Positions 9,873 through 17,600 of a stretch of DNA of 64,000 nucleotides are shown here, one piece after another. Source of the stretch: Sutcliffiella horikoshii (GTDB taxonomy: Bacteria > Bacillota > Bacilli > Bacillales > Bacillaceae_I); the NCBI RefSeq assembly GCF_002157855.1, contig NZ_CP020880.1, forward strand, positions 744,001 to 808,000. Direction: 5' to 3'. The notes under the pieces are model-generated. The model saw only the letters and a list, made by a program, of their open reading frames with translations, was not told the DNA's origin and ran no database searches. The translations under genes were made by a program, and so were the position numbers. Each line of letters opens with the position of its first letter. Position 1 is the first letter of the stretch.

Positions 9873-10220
9873 TTAGATTCCAATAAAAAAGTATTGCTTA
9901 TTTGAGTGTTCAATAGCAGAAACTTGTTGTGTGTAATCAAGCCAGTATACCTGTTGCATTCTGTTGTCTGCGGCATTTCTTATCTCCTGCTCAATCTCAA
10001 TCATTAGGTTTCGGGCTGTTTCCACAGGTAATTGGAAATGCTCTGCTGCCTGCACATACGGGTGGCGTTTCACAAGTAAATCAAAATATTGATCAGGAGT
10101 ATCGGCTTGCTCTTCATAAGCATATTCCACGTCTTGAACAAAATTGTAGAAGAGCTGCTTTTCAGGGGGGAGCTCTGCCACACTGCATTTTATAAGGTAT
10201 CTATATAAGCTTTCCTTCAT
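9873..10220 (-). CDS. Conserved hypothetical protein, possible HTH
   Basis: A 115-residue soluble protein, not recognised. The middle (VQAAEHFQLPVETARNLMIEIEQEI, about residues 57-81) could form a helix-turn-helix, and the family may act as a small DNA-binding or adaptor protein. No signal peptide, membrane segment or metal motif is visible. A GAGGTG site lies seven bases before the ATG, and a strong terminator follows, so the gene is real and probably monocistronic. Confidence 0.7.
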   Translation of the reverse strand: MKESLYRYLIKCSVAELPPEKQLFYNFVQDVEYAYEEQADTPDQYFDLLVKRHPYVQAAEHFQLPVETARNLMIEIEQEIRNAADNRMQQVYWLDYTQQVSAIEHSNKQYFFIGI

Positions 10221-10289
10221 CTAAAGCACCTCATTCCCTGTAAAGAGTTTCTAGTAGTATATGCATAATAAGCACTGGAAAATGCTATT

Positions 10290-10559
10290 TTACCAACTAG
10301 CTTTCTTCACACCAGGAACCTGTCCTTTATGAGCAAACTCACGGAATGCTATACGTGACATTTTGAATTTGCGAATATAGCCTCGCGGTCTGCCAGTTAC
10401 CTCACAACGATTCTTCAAGCGAGTAGGGGAAGAGTCACGTGGCAATTTACGAAGCCCTTCGATATCACCTTTTGCTTTCAGTTCTCTGCGGATCTCTGCA
10501 TATTGCTCAACTAGCTGCTGACGCTTTCTTTCTTTTACTACTTTAGATTTCTTCGCCAT
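10290..10559 (-). CDS. rpsN: Ribosomal protein S14, zinc-independent (C-minus) paralogue
   Basis: Small-subunit ribosomal protein S14, 89 residues. The long form lacks the two CxxC pairs of the zinc-binding 61-residue S14: only one cysteine ([14 protein letters not shown], near 52) remains. The conserved C-terminal part ([21 protein letters not shown]) is intact. In Bacillus subtilis the equivalent (YhzA/RpsN2) is made under zinc starvation to replace the zinc-containing S14. A Zur-box-like palindrome lies 28-42 bases upstream of the start, supporting the same control here. Confidence 0.95.
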   Translation of the reverse strand: MAKKSKVVKERKRQQLVEQYAEIRRELKAKGDIEGLRKLPRDSSPTRLKNRCEVTGRPRGYIRKFKMSRIAFREFAHKGQVPGVKKASW

Positions 10560-10586
10560 AATAAATTTCTCTCCTTTTGTTGAAAA

Positions 10587-10601
10587 TAGTAATCGTTACG
10601 A
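10587..10601 (-). promoter_or_regulatory. Zur box upstream of alternative rpsN
   Basis: On the minus strand TCGTAACGATTACTA matches the Bacillus Zur core TCGTAATNATTACGA at 12 of 14 defined positions. It is centred about 35 bases before the rpsN start. Confidence 0.75.
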
Positions 10602-10683
10602 TTTATTAAACCATATATTGTTCTGGAGTTCAAATGAAAAGTGTCATCCATCAGAAACAAGCGAACCCTTCCACAAAATAATT

Positions 10684-10713
10684 TTTACTCGTCCACATCC
10701 AGAATGGTATAAT
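10684..10713 (+). promoter_or_regulatory. Candidate promoter of pssA leader
   Basis: TATAAT at 10708-10713 preceded by TG one base away (extended -10, TGGTATAAT), with a weak TTTACT at 10684-10689. Transcription would start near 10720. Confidence 0.5.
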
Positions 10714-10725
10714 TAAAGAAAGGTG

Positions 10726-10759
10726 AGCCTAAGCATGTTCCTTTGTTTAGGTTTTTTTA
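10726..10759 (+). terminator. Hairpin with U-run inside the pssA leader
   Basis: AGCCTAAGCA pairs with TGTTTAGGTT (G-T pairs at two places), followed by a T-run. It lies between the candidate promoter and the pssA start, so it may act as an attenuator. Confidence 0.55.
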
Positions 10760-10827
10760 TTTTCTATAAGGGTATGACCCTTTACATATGACTAAGGACT
10801 TATCAACTGACGGAGTGATGATTATTT

Positions 10828-11541
10828 ATGCAAATGCGGACGCGTCTTATTAAAAGTATCCCTAACATGTTCACACTGGGGAATTTATTCTGCGGTTTTT
10901 TATCGATTGGCTTTGCCGCAAGTGGACAATATAGTAACGCAGCAATTTTAATCCTGATCGGAATGATGCTCGACAGTATGGACGGTCGCCTGGCAAGAAT
11001 GTTGAATGCAGATGGTGAGCTAGGAAAAGAACTTGATTCCTTGGCTGACGTCGTTACATTCGGAGTGGCACCTTCCTTTTTAATCTATTACACCTACTTT
11101 TTTCAGTTTGGCATACTGGGCATGGCCATTGCAGGATTATTTCCGCTGTTTGGTGCTTACAGATTGGCCCGTTTCAACATTAGTACAACCAAGTCTTCCG
11201 GAAAATATTTTACCGGAGTTCCTATCACAGCAGCAGGTGGAATCCTGGCATTGTTGACGCTATTTGGTGATTTAATCCCGCAAATTGTGACAACCGTCAT
11301 TTTCACAGCGTTTTGTTTTCTGATGGTTAGCAAAATAAAGATACCAAGCTTCAAGGATGTCCCGCTACCGAAATACGGAACGATTGTCACCTTGTTTTTA
11401 GGAGCGTCTTTATTTATCGTATATAAAGGGACATATGCACAATATCCTTACCTGATTTATATAGCAATTCCATTGTATATCGCATTTCTTGCATACCGAT
11501 TTGTACGCGTGCGCGGGAAGAATAGACGGGAAACGGATTGA
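10828..11541 (+). CDS. pssA: CDP-diacylglycerol--serine O-phosphatidyltransferase
   Basis: Integral membrane enzyme that makes phosphatidylserine, the precursor of phosphatidylethanolamine, from CDP-diacylglycerol and serine. The CDP-alcohol phosphatidyltransferase motif DG-x2-AR-x8-G-x3-D-x3-D is present as DGRLARMLNADGELGKELDS followed by LAD (residues about 51-73). Several hydrophobic segments follow. At 237 residues it is longer than the 177-residue Bacillus subtilis PssA; the extra part is a C-terminal membrane region ending in basic residues. GGAGTG lies ten bases before the ATG. No psd gene is adjacent. Confidence 0.93.
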   Translation: MQMRTRLIKSIPNMFTLGNLFCGFLSIGFAASGQYSNAAILILIGMMLDSMDGRLARMLNADGELGKELDSLADVVTFGVAPSFLIYYTYFFQFGILGMAIAGLFPLFGAYRLARFNISTTKSSGKYFTGVPITAAGGILALLTLFGDLIPQIVTTVIFTAFCFLMVSKIKIPSFKDVPLPKYGTIVTLFLGASLFIVYKGTYAQYPYLIYIAIPLYIAFLAYRFVRVRGKNRRETD

Positions 11542-11550
11542 GTTTGAGTG

Positions 11551-11582
11551 GACTTACCTCTTTAAGAGGTAGGTCTTTTTTT
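11551..11582 (+). terminator. Terminator after pssA
   Basis: GACTTACCTC pairs with GAGGTAGGTC around TTTAA, followed by seven Ts. Confidence 0.9.
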
Positions 11583-11595
11583 ATGCAAAAAATCA

Positions 11596-11626
11596 TTGAA
11601 CTTTACGTTAACGTCAATGGTAAACT
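11596..11626 (+). promoter_or_regulatory. MerR-type promoter with 19-bp spacer and dyad
   Basis: TTGAAC (-35, 11596-11601) and TAAACT (-10, 11621-11626) are separated by exactly 19 bp. The spacer holds the near-perfect dyad TTTACGTTAACGTCAA (11602-11617). Overlong 19-20-bp spacers with a dyad are the hallmark of promoters activated by MerR proteins through DNA untwisting. The MerR gene starts just downstream. Confidence 0.75.
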
Positions 11627-11665
11627 ATAACTATCTATATTTTCAGAAAAAAGGGGGGGTTCTGC

Positions 11666-12043
11666 ATCTACACGATTTCCCAACTAGCCAAAGAATTCGA
11701 TATATCCACCAGAACTGTCCGCTATTACGAGGAGCTAGGCCTCCTGGAACCCTCCCGTTCTGATGGAAATCAGCGCGTTTTTTCTAAAAGGGAGTATGCC
11801 CGCTTGAAACTGATTACAAGGGGCAAGCGGTATGGCTTTCAGCTTGATGAAATTAAAGAGATGGTCACCTTGTTTGATAAAGACCGGACAGGAACCAAGC
11901 AGCTTCACAAAACCATTGAATACGGGAAGGAGAAAGTAACGGAAGTCGAAGAAAGGATACGGGAGCTTACCGGACTGAAGGATGAAATGAACGAACTTCT
12001 CACAGATTTTCAAAAACGGTTAGGAGGAGAAGCAAATGACTAG
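11666..12043 (+). CDS. MerR-family transcriptional regulator with apparent ATC start
   Basis: Regulator of about 125 residues. The N-terminal winged HTH is complete (YTISQLAKEFDISTRTVRYYE, then GLLEPSRSDGNQR), followed by a dimerisation coiled coil (about 65-115). No effector-binding cysteines are visible. No ATG, GTG or TTG occurs in frame between the upstream stop (11621) and the HTH. The codon placed correctly behind the GGGGGGG ribosome site (six-base gap) is ATC at 11666. The gene overlaps the acyl-CoA dehydrogenase start by eight bases, so it probably controls that operon, as LiuR-type MerR proteins control acyl-CoA catabolism. Confidence 0.8.
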   Translation: MYTISQLAKEFDISTRTVRYYEELGLLEPSRSDGNQRVFSKREYARLKLITRGKRYGFQLDEIKEMVTLFDKDRTGTKQLHKTIEYGKEKVTEVEERIRELTGLKDEMNELLTDFQKRLGGEAND

Positions 12044-13742
12044 TAAACGTAATTTTTTCACTGAGGATCAGCATTTGCAACAGGTTCTAAAACAACACAT
12101 GGAGCCCCAAATGTACGCATGGGCAGAGAAGGAGCTCACTGAGTTTGGAGAGAGTTGTGCAAATGAAATAGAGGAGCGTGCAGTCCATACAGATCGGGAA
12201 GGGCAGCCGCGGTTAATAAAATACAATAAGATGGGCGAGGACGTTTCAGAAGTTTGGGTAAATGAAGGCTATAAAAAAACGGTGGAGGAAACCTATAATA
12301 GAGGGATTGTCGGATATGTGCACAAGGAAATTCCACCGCTTGGCCGTCAAGGCAACTACCTGTATTCATATGCGCAAGGTTACTTGCTTTCCCAGACAGA
12401 GCCTGGGTTCTACTGTCCGGTTACGCTGACCATGGCTACTGCCTACCTTCTCGACCATTATGCGGATGAGCATGTTAAGAATAAATTCCTGCCGCATGTC
12501 ATTTCGACTGGTGAGGTGGAACTTTTTGAAGGAGCGACATTTTTAACGGAAAGGCAAGGCGGGTCCGATGTCGGTGCGAATGAGACGCAGGCAGTGCCAC
12601 ATGCAAGTAAGCATACCTATCTTTTGACAGGAGAAAAGTATTTTGCGTCTAATGCCGGACAGTGCGGGGTGGCGATGGTGTTAGCTAGAATGCCGGGTGC
12701 ACCTAAAGGAACGAAAGGACTCAGTCTTTTTGCTGTTCCTTGGAAAAATGAAGATGGAAGTGGCAAGTTGAATGGAATTGAAATTCGACGATTGAAGGAT
12801 AAACTCGGTGTCAGGGCCGTCCCTTCAGCTGAGGTACTCTTCAACGATGCAGAAGGGTATCTTGTAGGGGAGCCGAGCAAGGGTATTCATTATATGATGG
12901 AGGCATTGAACTTGTCTCGAGTCTGTAATGCGATCGCATCCCTGGGGATCATGCAGAGGGCATACACCGAAGCGAGAAATTATGCGAAGAGCCGGGTGAC
13001 TTTTGGAGATAGACTGATTAATTTTCCTATGATCCGCGAATCTTTGGTCGATATGGCTGTAAAACTAGAGGTGGAATTGAGTGCTAGTTTTGAGCTTGTA
13101 GCACTGTTTGATCGGGTTATGCGAAATGATGGGGCCAAAGTATCTGAAGAAGAGGTTGCATTGAATCGGTTGCTTATTGCGTTGTTGAAAAAAGAAACGG
13201 CAGAACAGGCTGTTCATTTTTCCCATGAAGCAATTGAAATGCATGGAGGAAATGGTTTCATTGAGGACTTTGTGACGCCAAGATTGCTCCGGGATGCCCA
13301 GGTATTAACCGTCTGGGAAGGGACCGCGAATATTCTTGGGATGGAAGTGCTCAGGCTGATGGGCCGTTTTAAAGTAGAACGTGTTTTTATAGAGTCCATG
13401 AGAGAGCGAGTGGCGTTACTTCAAATCCACAGTTCTATGAAGGAACCTGTAGAGGATGCGCTAGTGAAGCTTCAGGAGTTATGTCAGTTTACGAGCAGTT
13501 GTGCGCCAGAGATCCAGACCGTCTATTCCAAAAAGATTGCTAGCCTTATGGTAAAGATCTTTGAAAGTGTGGTTGCGTTGGACGGTGCTAATTCAGGTGA
13601 CCCCCGTGAAAAGGCGAAAGCCGTACTGTACCTCCAAATGACTTGGAAAGACTCGGACACATGGTATGATTCAGAAAATAAGAAGCTTCAATACTTCGAC
13701 TTGATCGTAAACCGGGAGAAAAGTTCGGTAGGAGTAGAATAG
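12036..13742 (+). CDS. AidB-like acyl-CoA dehydrogenase
   Basis: FAD-dependent acyl-CoA dehydrogenase family protein, 568 residues, longer than the roughly 380 of classic members and like the AidB branch (about 540). ELFEGATFLTERQGGSDVGANET (near 165-187) matches the AidB-type flavin and substrate segment. KYFASNAGQCGVAMVLARMPG and IEMHGGNGFIEDFVTPRLLRDAQVLTVWEGT-type residues (C-terminal helical domain) are clear. AGGAGG lies nine bases before the ATG. It is translationally coupled to the MerR gene. Either a real dehydrogenase of a branched or aromatic acyl-CoA or a damage-response AidB homologue; the operon context favours catabolism. Confidence 0.85.
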   Translation: MTSKRNFFTEDQHLQQVLKQHMEPQMYAWAEKELTEFGESCANEIEERAVHTDREGQPRLIKYNKMGEDVSEVWVNEGYKKTVEETYNRGIVGYVHKEIPPLGRQGNYLYSYAQGYLLSQTEPGFYCPVTLTMATAYLLDHYADEHVKNKFLPHVISTGEVELFEGATFLTERQGGSDVGANETQAVPHASKHTYLLTGEKYFASNAGQCGVAMVLARMPGAPKGTKGLSLFAVPWKNEDGSGKLNGIEIRRLKDKLGVRAVPSAEVLFNDAEGYLVGEPSKGIHYMMEALNLSRVCNAIASLGIMQRAYTEARNYAKSRVTFGDRLINFPMIRESLVDMAVKLEVELSASFELVALFDRVMRNDGAKVSEEEVALNRLLIALLKKETAEQAVHFSHEAIEMHGGNGFIEDFVTPRLLRDAQVLTVWEGTANILGMEVLRLMGRFKVERVFIESMRERVALLQIHSSMKEPVEDALVKLQELCQFTSSCAPEIQTVYSKKIASLMVKIFESVVALDGANSGDPREKAKAVLYLQMTWKDSDTWYDSENKKLQYFDLIVNREKSSVGVE

Positions 13743-13748
13743 AAAATA

Positions 13749-13782
13749 AAAAACAGGCGGCCCACCAAGGCTGCCTGTTTCA
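13749..13782. terminator. Bidirectional terminator between acyl-CoA dehydrogenase gene and cstA
   Basis: AAACAGGC with inner GGCC pairs with GGCT-GCCTGTTT around CACCAA, with A/T runs on both sides. Confidence 0.85.
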
Positions 13783-13785
13783 GTA

Positions 13786-15222
13786 TTAAGCTACACGTTT
13801 TTCTGCATTACCAGACTTAATGTTAAGATGTTTCCACACTTGACTGACAAACCATCCAAGTACCGCAAAGGTTAAGACGGAACCTATTAGTAACGAGGTG
13901 TTATAATCCAGTCCAAAGCCTTCTGGTGCGTAGAAGATATACGTGCAGACAACTCCTGACATGAATAATGCCGGAACGCTTGCAATCCAGTGGAATTTAT
14001 TTTCTTTTAGAAGATACATAGCCGCTGTCCAAAGCATTACCGTGGCAACAACCTGATTTGTCCATCCAACATATCTCCAAAGGAATGTATAGTCGATGGT
14101 AGCAAGGTAAAGGGCTGGTGCAGCCAGCAACAAGGTTACTAGTAGCACTTTGACCTTTCCTTCCATATTGAAAAACTTCGAAAATACTTCCGTTAAAATC
14201 ATCCTCGATGAACGCAATGCCGTATCACCTGTTGTGATTGGTAGGATGATAACACCAAGGATGGCAAGGATCCCACCTAGTGTACCCAATAAAGAAATAG
14301 AGATTTCATTCACAACATAAGATGGTCCGCCAAGGGCAAGTGCTTCTTGCAAGCCGCCTGTACCATTGAAGAATGTCATCCCGGCTGCAGCCCAAACAAG
14401 TGCGATCATTCCTTCTGTAATCATGGCACCGTAGAAAATTTTGCGACCATGTGATTCTTTTTTCATCGTACAAGCAACGATTGGACTTTGTGTACAATGA
14501 AATCCAGAGATCGCGCCGCAAGAGATGGTGACCATTAATAGCGGCCAGATTGGCAGTTCTTGAGGGTGTAAGTTTGCAAATGTCAGGTTCGGAATTTGTT
14601 TGTCCGTAAATAATAGTGCAACCGCAATGGCAACTGCCATGAAAAGCAGGATTGCACCAAGTAATGGATATATTTTACCGATTACTCGATTGACCGGTAA
14701 TAGAGTAGCCAATAAAAAATACCCGAAAATTAATAGTAAGGCCATCATGAAACTAAGTGGCGTTAATTGAGCGATCAGTTGAGCAGGTCCTGCAGTAAAA
14801 GCCGCTGCCACAAGGACCATTAATACTAGCGATACCACATAAATGCATGACTTTACGACATTGCCAAGATATTTTCCAACAATGGTCGGATATTGTGCCC
14901 CGTTATGACGCAGGGATAACATGCCAGAAAAGTAATCATGGACTGCTCCGGCAAAAATACTTCCTACCACAATCCAAATGAAAGCCACAGGTCCATATAA
15001 TGCCCCAAGGATAGCACCGTAGATAGGTCCCAATCCTGCGATATTTAATAGTTGAATTAAATTCCCCTTCCACCAAGGCATAGGTACAAAGTCGAAATCA
15101 TCCCTTTTTGTATAGGCGGGAGTAGGCGTCTGATCATTAATAACGAAAACCCGTTCAACGAATTTAGAATAAAAAACATAACCTAGAACTAGAAAAATAA
15201 GTGCGCCAAAAAATGTGATCAT
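13786..15222 (-). CDS. cstA: CstA-family carbon starvation / pyruvate-peptide transporter
   Basis: Polytopic carrier of the CstA/BtsT family, whose members import pyruvate or peptides on carbon limitation. 478 residues with about twelve membrane segments. The family core is present near the N terminus (WWKGNLIQLLNIAGLGPIYG, then GAVHDYFSGMLSLRHNG). It is shorter than Bacillus subtilis CstA (about 600) and E. coli CstA/BtsT (about 700); the missing part is C-terminal. The start is ATG at 15222 behind AGGAGGAG; the ATG at 15264 has no such site. A cre-like box lies about 100 bases upstream. Confidence 0.88.
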   Translation of the reverse strand: MITFFGALIFLVLGYVFYSKFVERVFVINDQTPTPAYTKRDDFDFVPMPWWKGNLIQLLNIAGLGPIYGAILGALYGPVAFIWIVVGSIFAGAVHDYFSGMLSLRHNGAQYPTIVGKYLGNVVKSCIYVVSLVLMVLVAAAFTAGPAQLIAQLTPLSFMMALLLIFGYFLLATLLPVNRVIGKIYPLLGAILLFMAVAIAVALLFTDKQIPNLTFANLHPQELPIWPLLMVTISCGAISGFHCTQSPIVACTMKKESHGRKIFYGAMITEGMIALVWAAAGMTFFNGTGGLQEALALGGPSYVVNEISISLLGTLGGILAILGVIILPITTGDTALRSSRMILTEVFSKFFNMEGKVKVLLVTLLLAAPALYLATIDYTFLWRYVGWTNQVVATVMLWTAAMYLLKENKFHWIASVPALFMSGVVCTYIFYAPEGFGLDYNTSLLIGSVLTFAVLGWFVSQVWKHLNIKSGNAEKRVA

Positions 15223-15324
15223 GCTGCTCTCCTCCTGTTGTGTGAATATTACAATTTCAAACATTTTAACACGTTTAAGTAGAAAAACAACAGATTATTC
15301 TGAAAAAAATAAACTTTTTGTAAA

Positions 15325-15338
15325 ATAAACCGTTTTCA
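15325..15338 (-). promoter_or_regulatory. Candidate cre box upstream of cstA
   Basis: On the minus strand TGAAAACGGTTTAT matches the cre consensus at all but the last two positions. It sits in the divergent gap between cstA and the kinase gene. Carbon-catabolite repression would fit CstA's role. Confidence 0.5.
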
Positions 15339-15461
15339 TGTCGGATGGAGCAAATGTGTGAAAGAATAGTGTTAATATTCGCCATATATTGCTTTGCCCA
15401 TTAATATGGCATACAATGAAAGCTGATTACTAGACAGCTCAGAGATTCGAGAGTGATTTCG

Positions 15462-17186
15462 GTGAAAACTTATTATCATAAACATAAATTCATAATAAAC
15501 TTACTTGTCGTATTCCTATTAGGGTCCGGCCTCTTTTTCGTTCATCTGCAATCTCCTTTTTCCTTTTTAGCAACGAAACCTACTTTATTTGCTTTACTGG
15601 TAGTTTCAATAGTGCTTTTAACAATCAATACCGTTCCTCTTCCTCCAAAAGGAAATTCTCTCAGTATGGACTCTGCCATTTTTCTGGCGACTTTGTTTGT
15701 ATTCGGTTTGAACCTTGCCTTATGGGCTTTGCTTACTAGTGGAGTAGTATATAGTCTATTAAAGAGGGAAATAGCTTGGTGGAAGCACCTGGTTAATTTT
15801 GCCATGTATACTCTTATGATTACAGGAGCGCATTATATCTTTCTTTGGACAGGTGGGACGATAGGGTATTTACAAGCTTCAAACCTACTGTCTTATTTGA
15901 CCACGTTGATCAGTTATTTCTTTATTAATATACTTATTATCGGCGTTTTCTTTTACTCTATGAATCATCTGCAGTTAATTCAGGAAATGAAAAGCACCTT
16001 GCAGAAATCTGTTTCGAATTATGCTATTTCACTAGCTTCGGCGCTTTTATTAACCTTGTTGTTTGAATCAAATGCCGTGCTTGGGCTGATTATTTTTACT
16101 GTGATTATTCTTTTGGTCTCCAAAGGCTTCAAGGAATACTTTCACCTCAATGAAGAAATAAACAAGGACCGTTCTTATAGGCAACAGATTCTCAACTCCT
16201 TGCCTGTTGGAATTATTACAGCGGATGATAAGCAGTCCAATTTTTCATTGAACACCGCTGCATCCTGCTTATTGAAACTGACCGGACAAGAAATAAGAGA
16301 TGTCATCATGATGAAAGAGCCGCCAGCTTTCAACTCTTCCTTCTGGGAAATCATGCTGTCAAAAAGAATCTGTCAGAACGTCAAGGTGAGGTACTCAAGA
16401 GGTGGGGAAGAACTGCACTTGCTTGTATCGCAGTCCGTTTTGCATGACGAAGATCAAAACATTATCGGCAGAATTTTTTATTTTATTGATATAACAGTGA
16501 CAGAAGAGCTGGAGAAAAGGATGCATCAATCGGAAAAACTAGCTGCTTTGGGAGAGCTTGCTGCAGGCGCTGCCCACGAAATACGGAATCCATTGGCGGT
16601 GTTGCATGGCTTTTTCTCTTTGATGAAACAATCCTTTACGAAAGACGAGCTTGAACGGTACCAGGTGCCTTTACTTATAAAAGAGTTTGACAGAATCAAC
16701 GCCATTATTGAAGACATGTTGCTTATGGCGAGGCCAGGTGCGCCAAGATTACAGGAAACTACGTTCAAGACAATTTTGGAGCAGATTCCTACTTTTCCTG
16801 ACATGACTGAAAATGAGCCAGAGATGAAGGTGATGCTTGACGACACGAAGGTAATGGTGGATCTTAAGCAGATGAAACAGGTCATCTACAACCTTTATCG
16901 AAATAGCAGAGAAGCTATTAAAGGTAAAGGAATTATAACCATTTCCTCTCAGAAATTAAACGGAAAGTATCTTTTATTCTTTAAAGATAATGGGGCAGGA
17001 ATTAACGACGAAATGAAGAAGTCTCTCTTTCACCCATTTCATACATCCAAAGAAACTGGGACAGGGCTTGGGCTGACCATTGTTCAGCGCATTATCGAAA
17101 ACCACCAAGGAAGTATTGAAGTATACGAAACTTCGTCAAAAGGGACGACTTTCCTCATCACATTACCATTGTCACCACAACAATAA
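15462..17186 (+). CDS. Membrane sensor histidine kinase with PAS-like domain
   Basis: About 574 residues. N-terminal half with around eight membrane segments (residues 8-230), then a PAS-like domain (about 240-345: LNSLPVGIITADDKQSNFSLNTAA), then HisKA with the phospho-acceptor histidine in AAGAAHEIRNPL (near 365) and HATPase with GAGINDEMKKSLFHPFHTSKETGTGLGL-type N/G boxes near the C terminus. The layout resembles the Bacillus sporulation-type kinases. No response-regulator gene is adjacent. GTG at 15462 with GAGTGA six bases upstream is preferred to the GTG at 15453. A small HTH gene follows by 15 bases. Confidence 0.85.
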   Translation: MKTYYHKHKFIINLLVVFLLGSGLFFVHLQSPFSFLATKPTLFALLVVSIVLLTINTVPLPPKGNSLSMDSAIFLATLFVFGLNLALWALLTSGVVYSLLKREIAWWKHLVNFAMYTLMITGAHYIFLWTGGTIGYLQASNLLSYLTTLISYFFINILIIGVFFYSMNHLQLIQEMKSTLQKSVSNYAISLASALLLTLLFESNAVLGLIIFTVIILLVSKGFKEYFHLNEEINKDRSYRQQILNSLPVGIITADDKQSNFSLNTAASCLLKLTGQEIRDVIMMKEPPAFNSSFWEIMLSKRICQNVKVRYSRGGEELHLLVSQSVLHDEDQNIIGRIFYFIDITVTEELEKRMHQSEKLAALGELAAGAAHEIRNPLAVLHGFFSLMKQSFTKDELERYQVPLLIKEFDRINAIIEDMLLMARPGAPRLQETTFKTILEQIPTFPDMTENEPEMKVMLDDTKVMVDLKQMKQVIYNLYRNSREAIKGKGIITISSQKLNGKYLLFFKDNGAGINDEMKKSLFHPFHTSKETGTGLGLTIVQRIIENHQGSIEVYETSSKGTTFLITLPLSPQQ

Positions 17187-17201
17187 AGAAGGAGTGTCAG
17201 C

Positions 17202-17432
17202 ATGTACCTATCCGTTAAAGAGACCGCCGAATACTTATCCTGTTCAGAGTCTTATGTGAAAACCCTTATACAAGAAAAGAAAATTCGAGCATTGTATGAT
17301 GGAACCGACTATATGATTAACAAAGAACAATTTACAACGCATATGAAACAGATGGAGAAGTATAAAGAGTTAATGGAAGAAGTAAGAAGTGAACCGATTC
17401 CTGAGGATATTGATATTAAGGATGAGGACTGA
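17202..17432 (+). CDS. Small excisionase-type HTH DNA-binding protein
   Basis: 76-residue protein with a MerR/excisionase-like winged HTH in residues 1-45 (YLSVKETAEYLSCSESYVKTLI, then DYMINKEQF) and an acidic tail (about 55-76). AAGGAGTG lies seven bases before the ATG. It follows the sensor kinase by 15 bases and precedes a terminator, so the two form an operon. The protein may be a regulator working with the kinase. No other phage genes are near, so a prophage origin is unlikely. Confidence 0.8.
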   Translation: MYLSVKETAEYLSCSESYVKTLIQEKKIRALYDGTDYMINKEQFTTHMKQMEKYKELMEEVRSEPIPEDIDIKDED

Positions 17433-17436
17433 AGTG

Positions 17437-17464
17437 AAAAGCACCTGGTTAGGGTGCTTTTTCT
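17437..17464 (+). terminator. Terminator after kinase/HTH operon
   Basis: AAAAGCACC pairs with GGTGCTTTT around TGGTTAG, followed by a T-rich tail. Confidence 0.85.
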
Positions 17465-17471
17465 ATTTTAC

Positions 17472-17508
17472 TTGACTGATTATTATTATATGTTTAAACT
17501 CTTAAACA
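17472..17508 (+). promoter_or_regulatory. Sigma-A promoter with overlapping operator upstream of aldehyde dehydrogenase
   Basis: TTGACT (17472-17477) and TAAACT (17495-17500) with a 17-bp spacer. The inverted repeat TGTTTAA-ACTC-TTAAACA (17491-17508) covers the -10. A second dyad, TTCTATT ... AATAGAA, lies about 30 bases further on. Confidence 0.65.
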
Positions 17509-17600
17509 TAACAACAGGCAAAAACTTGTCTAATTCATTCTATTTGTAAGACAATAGAAATAACATAATCTGAATATGCGAAAAACAGGAGGAATCTTGT

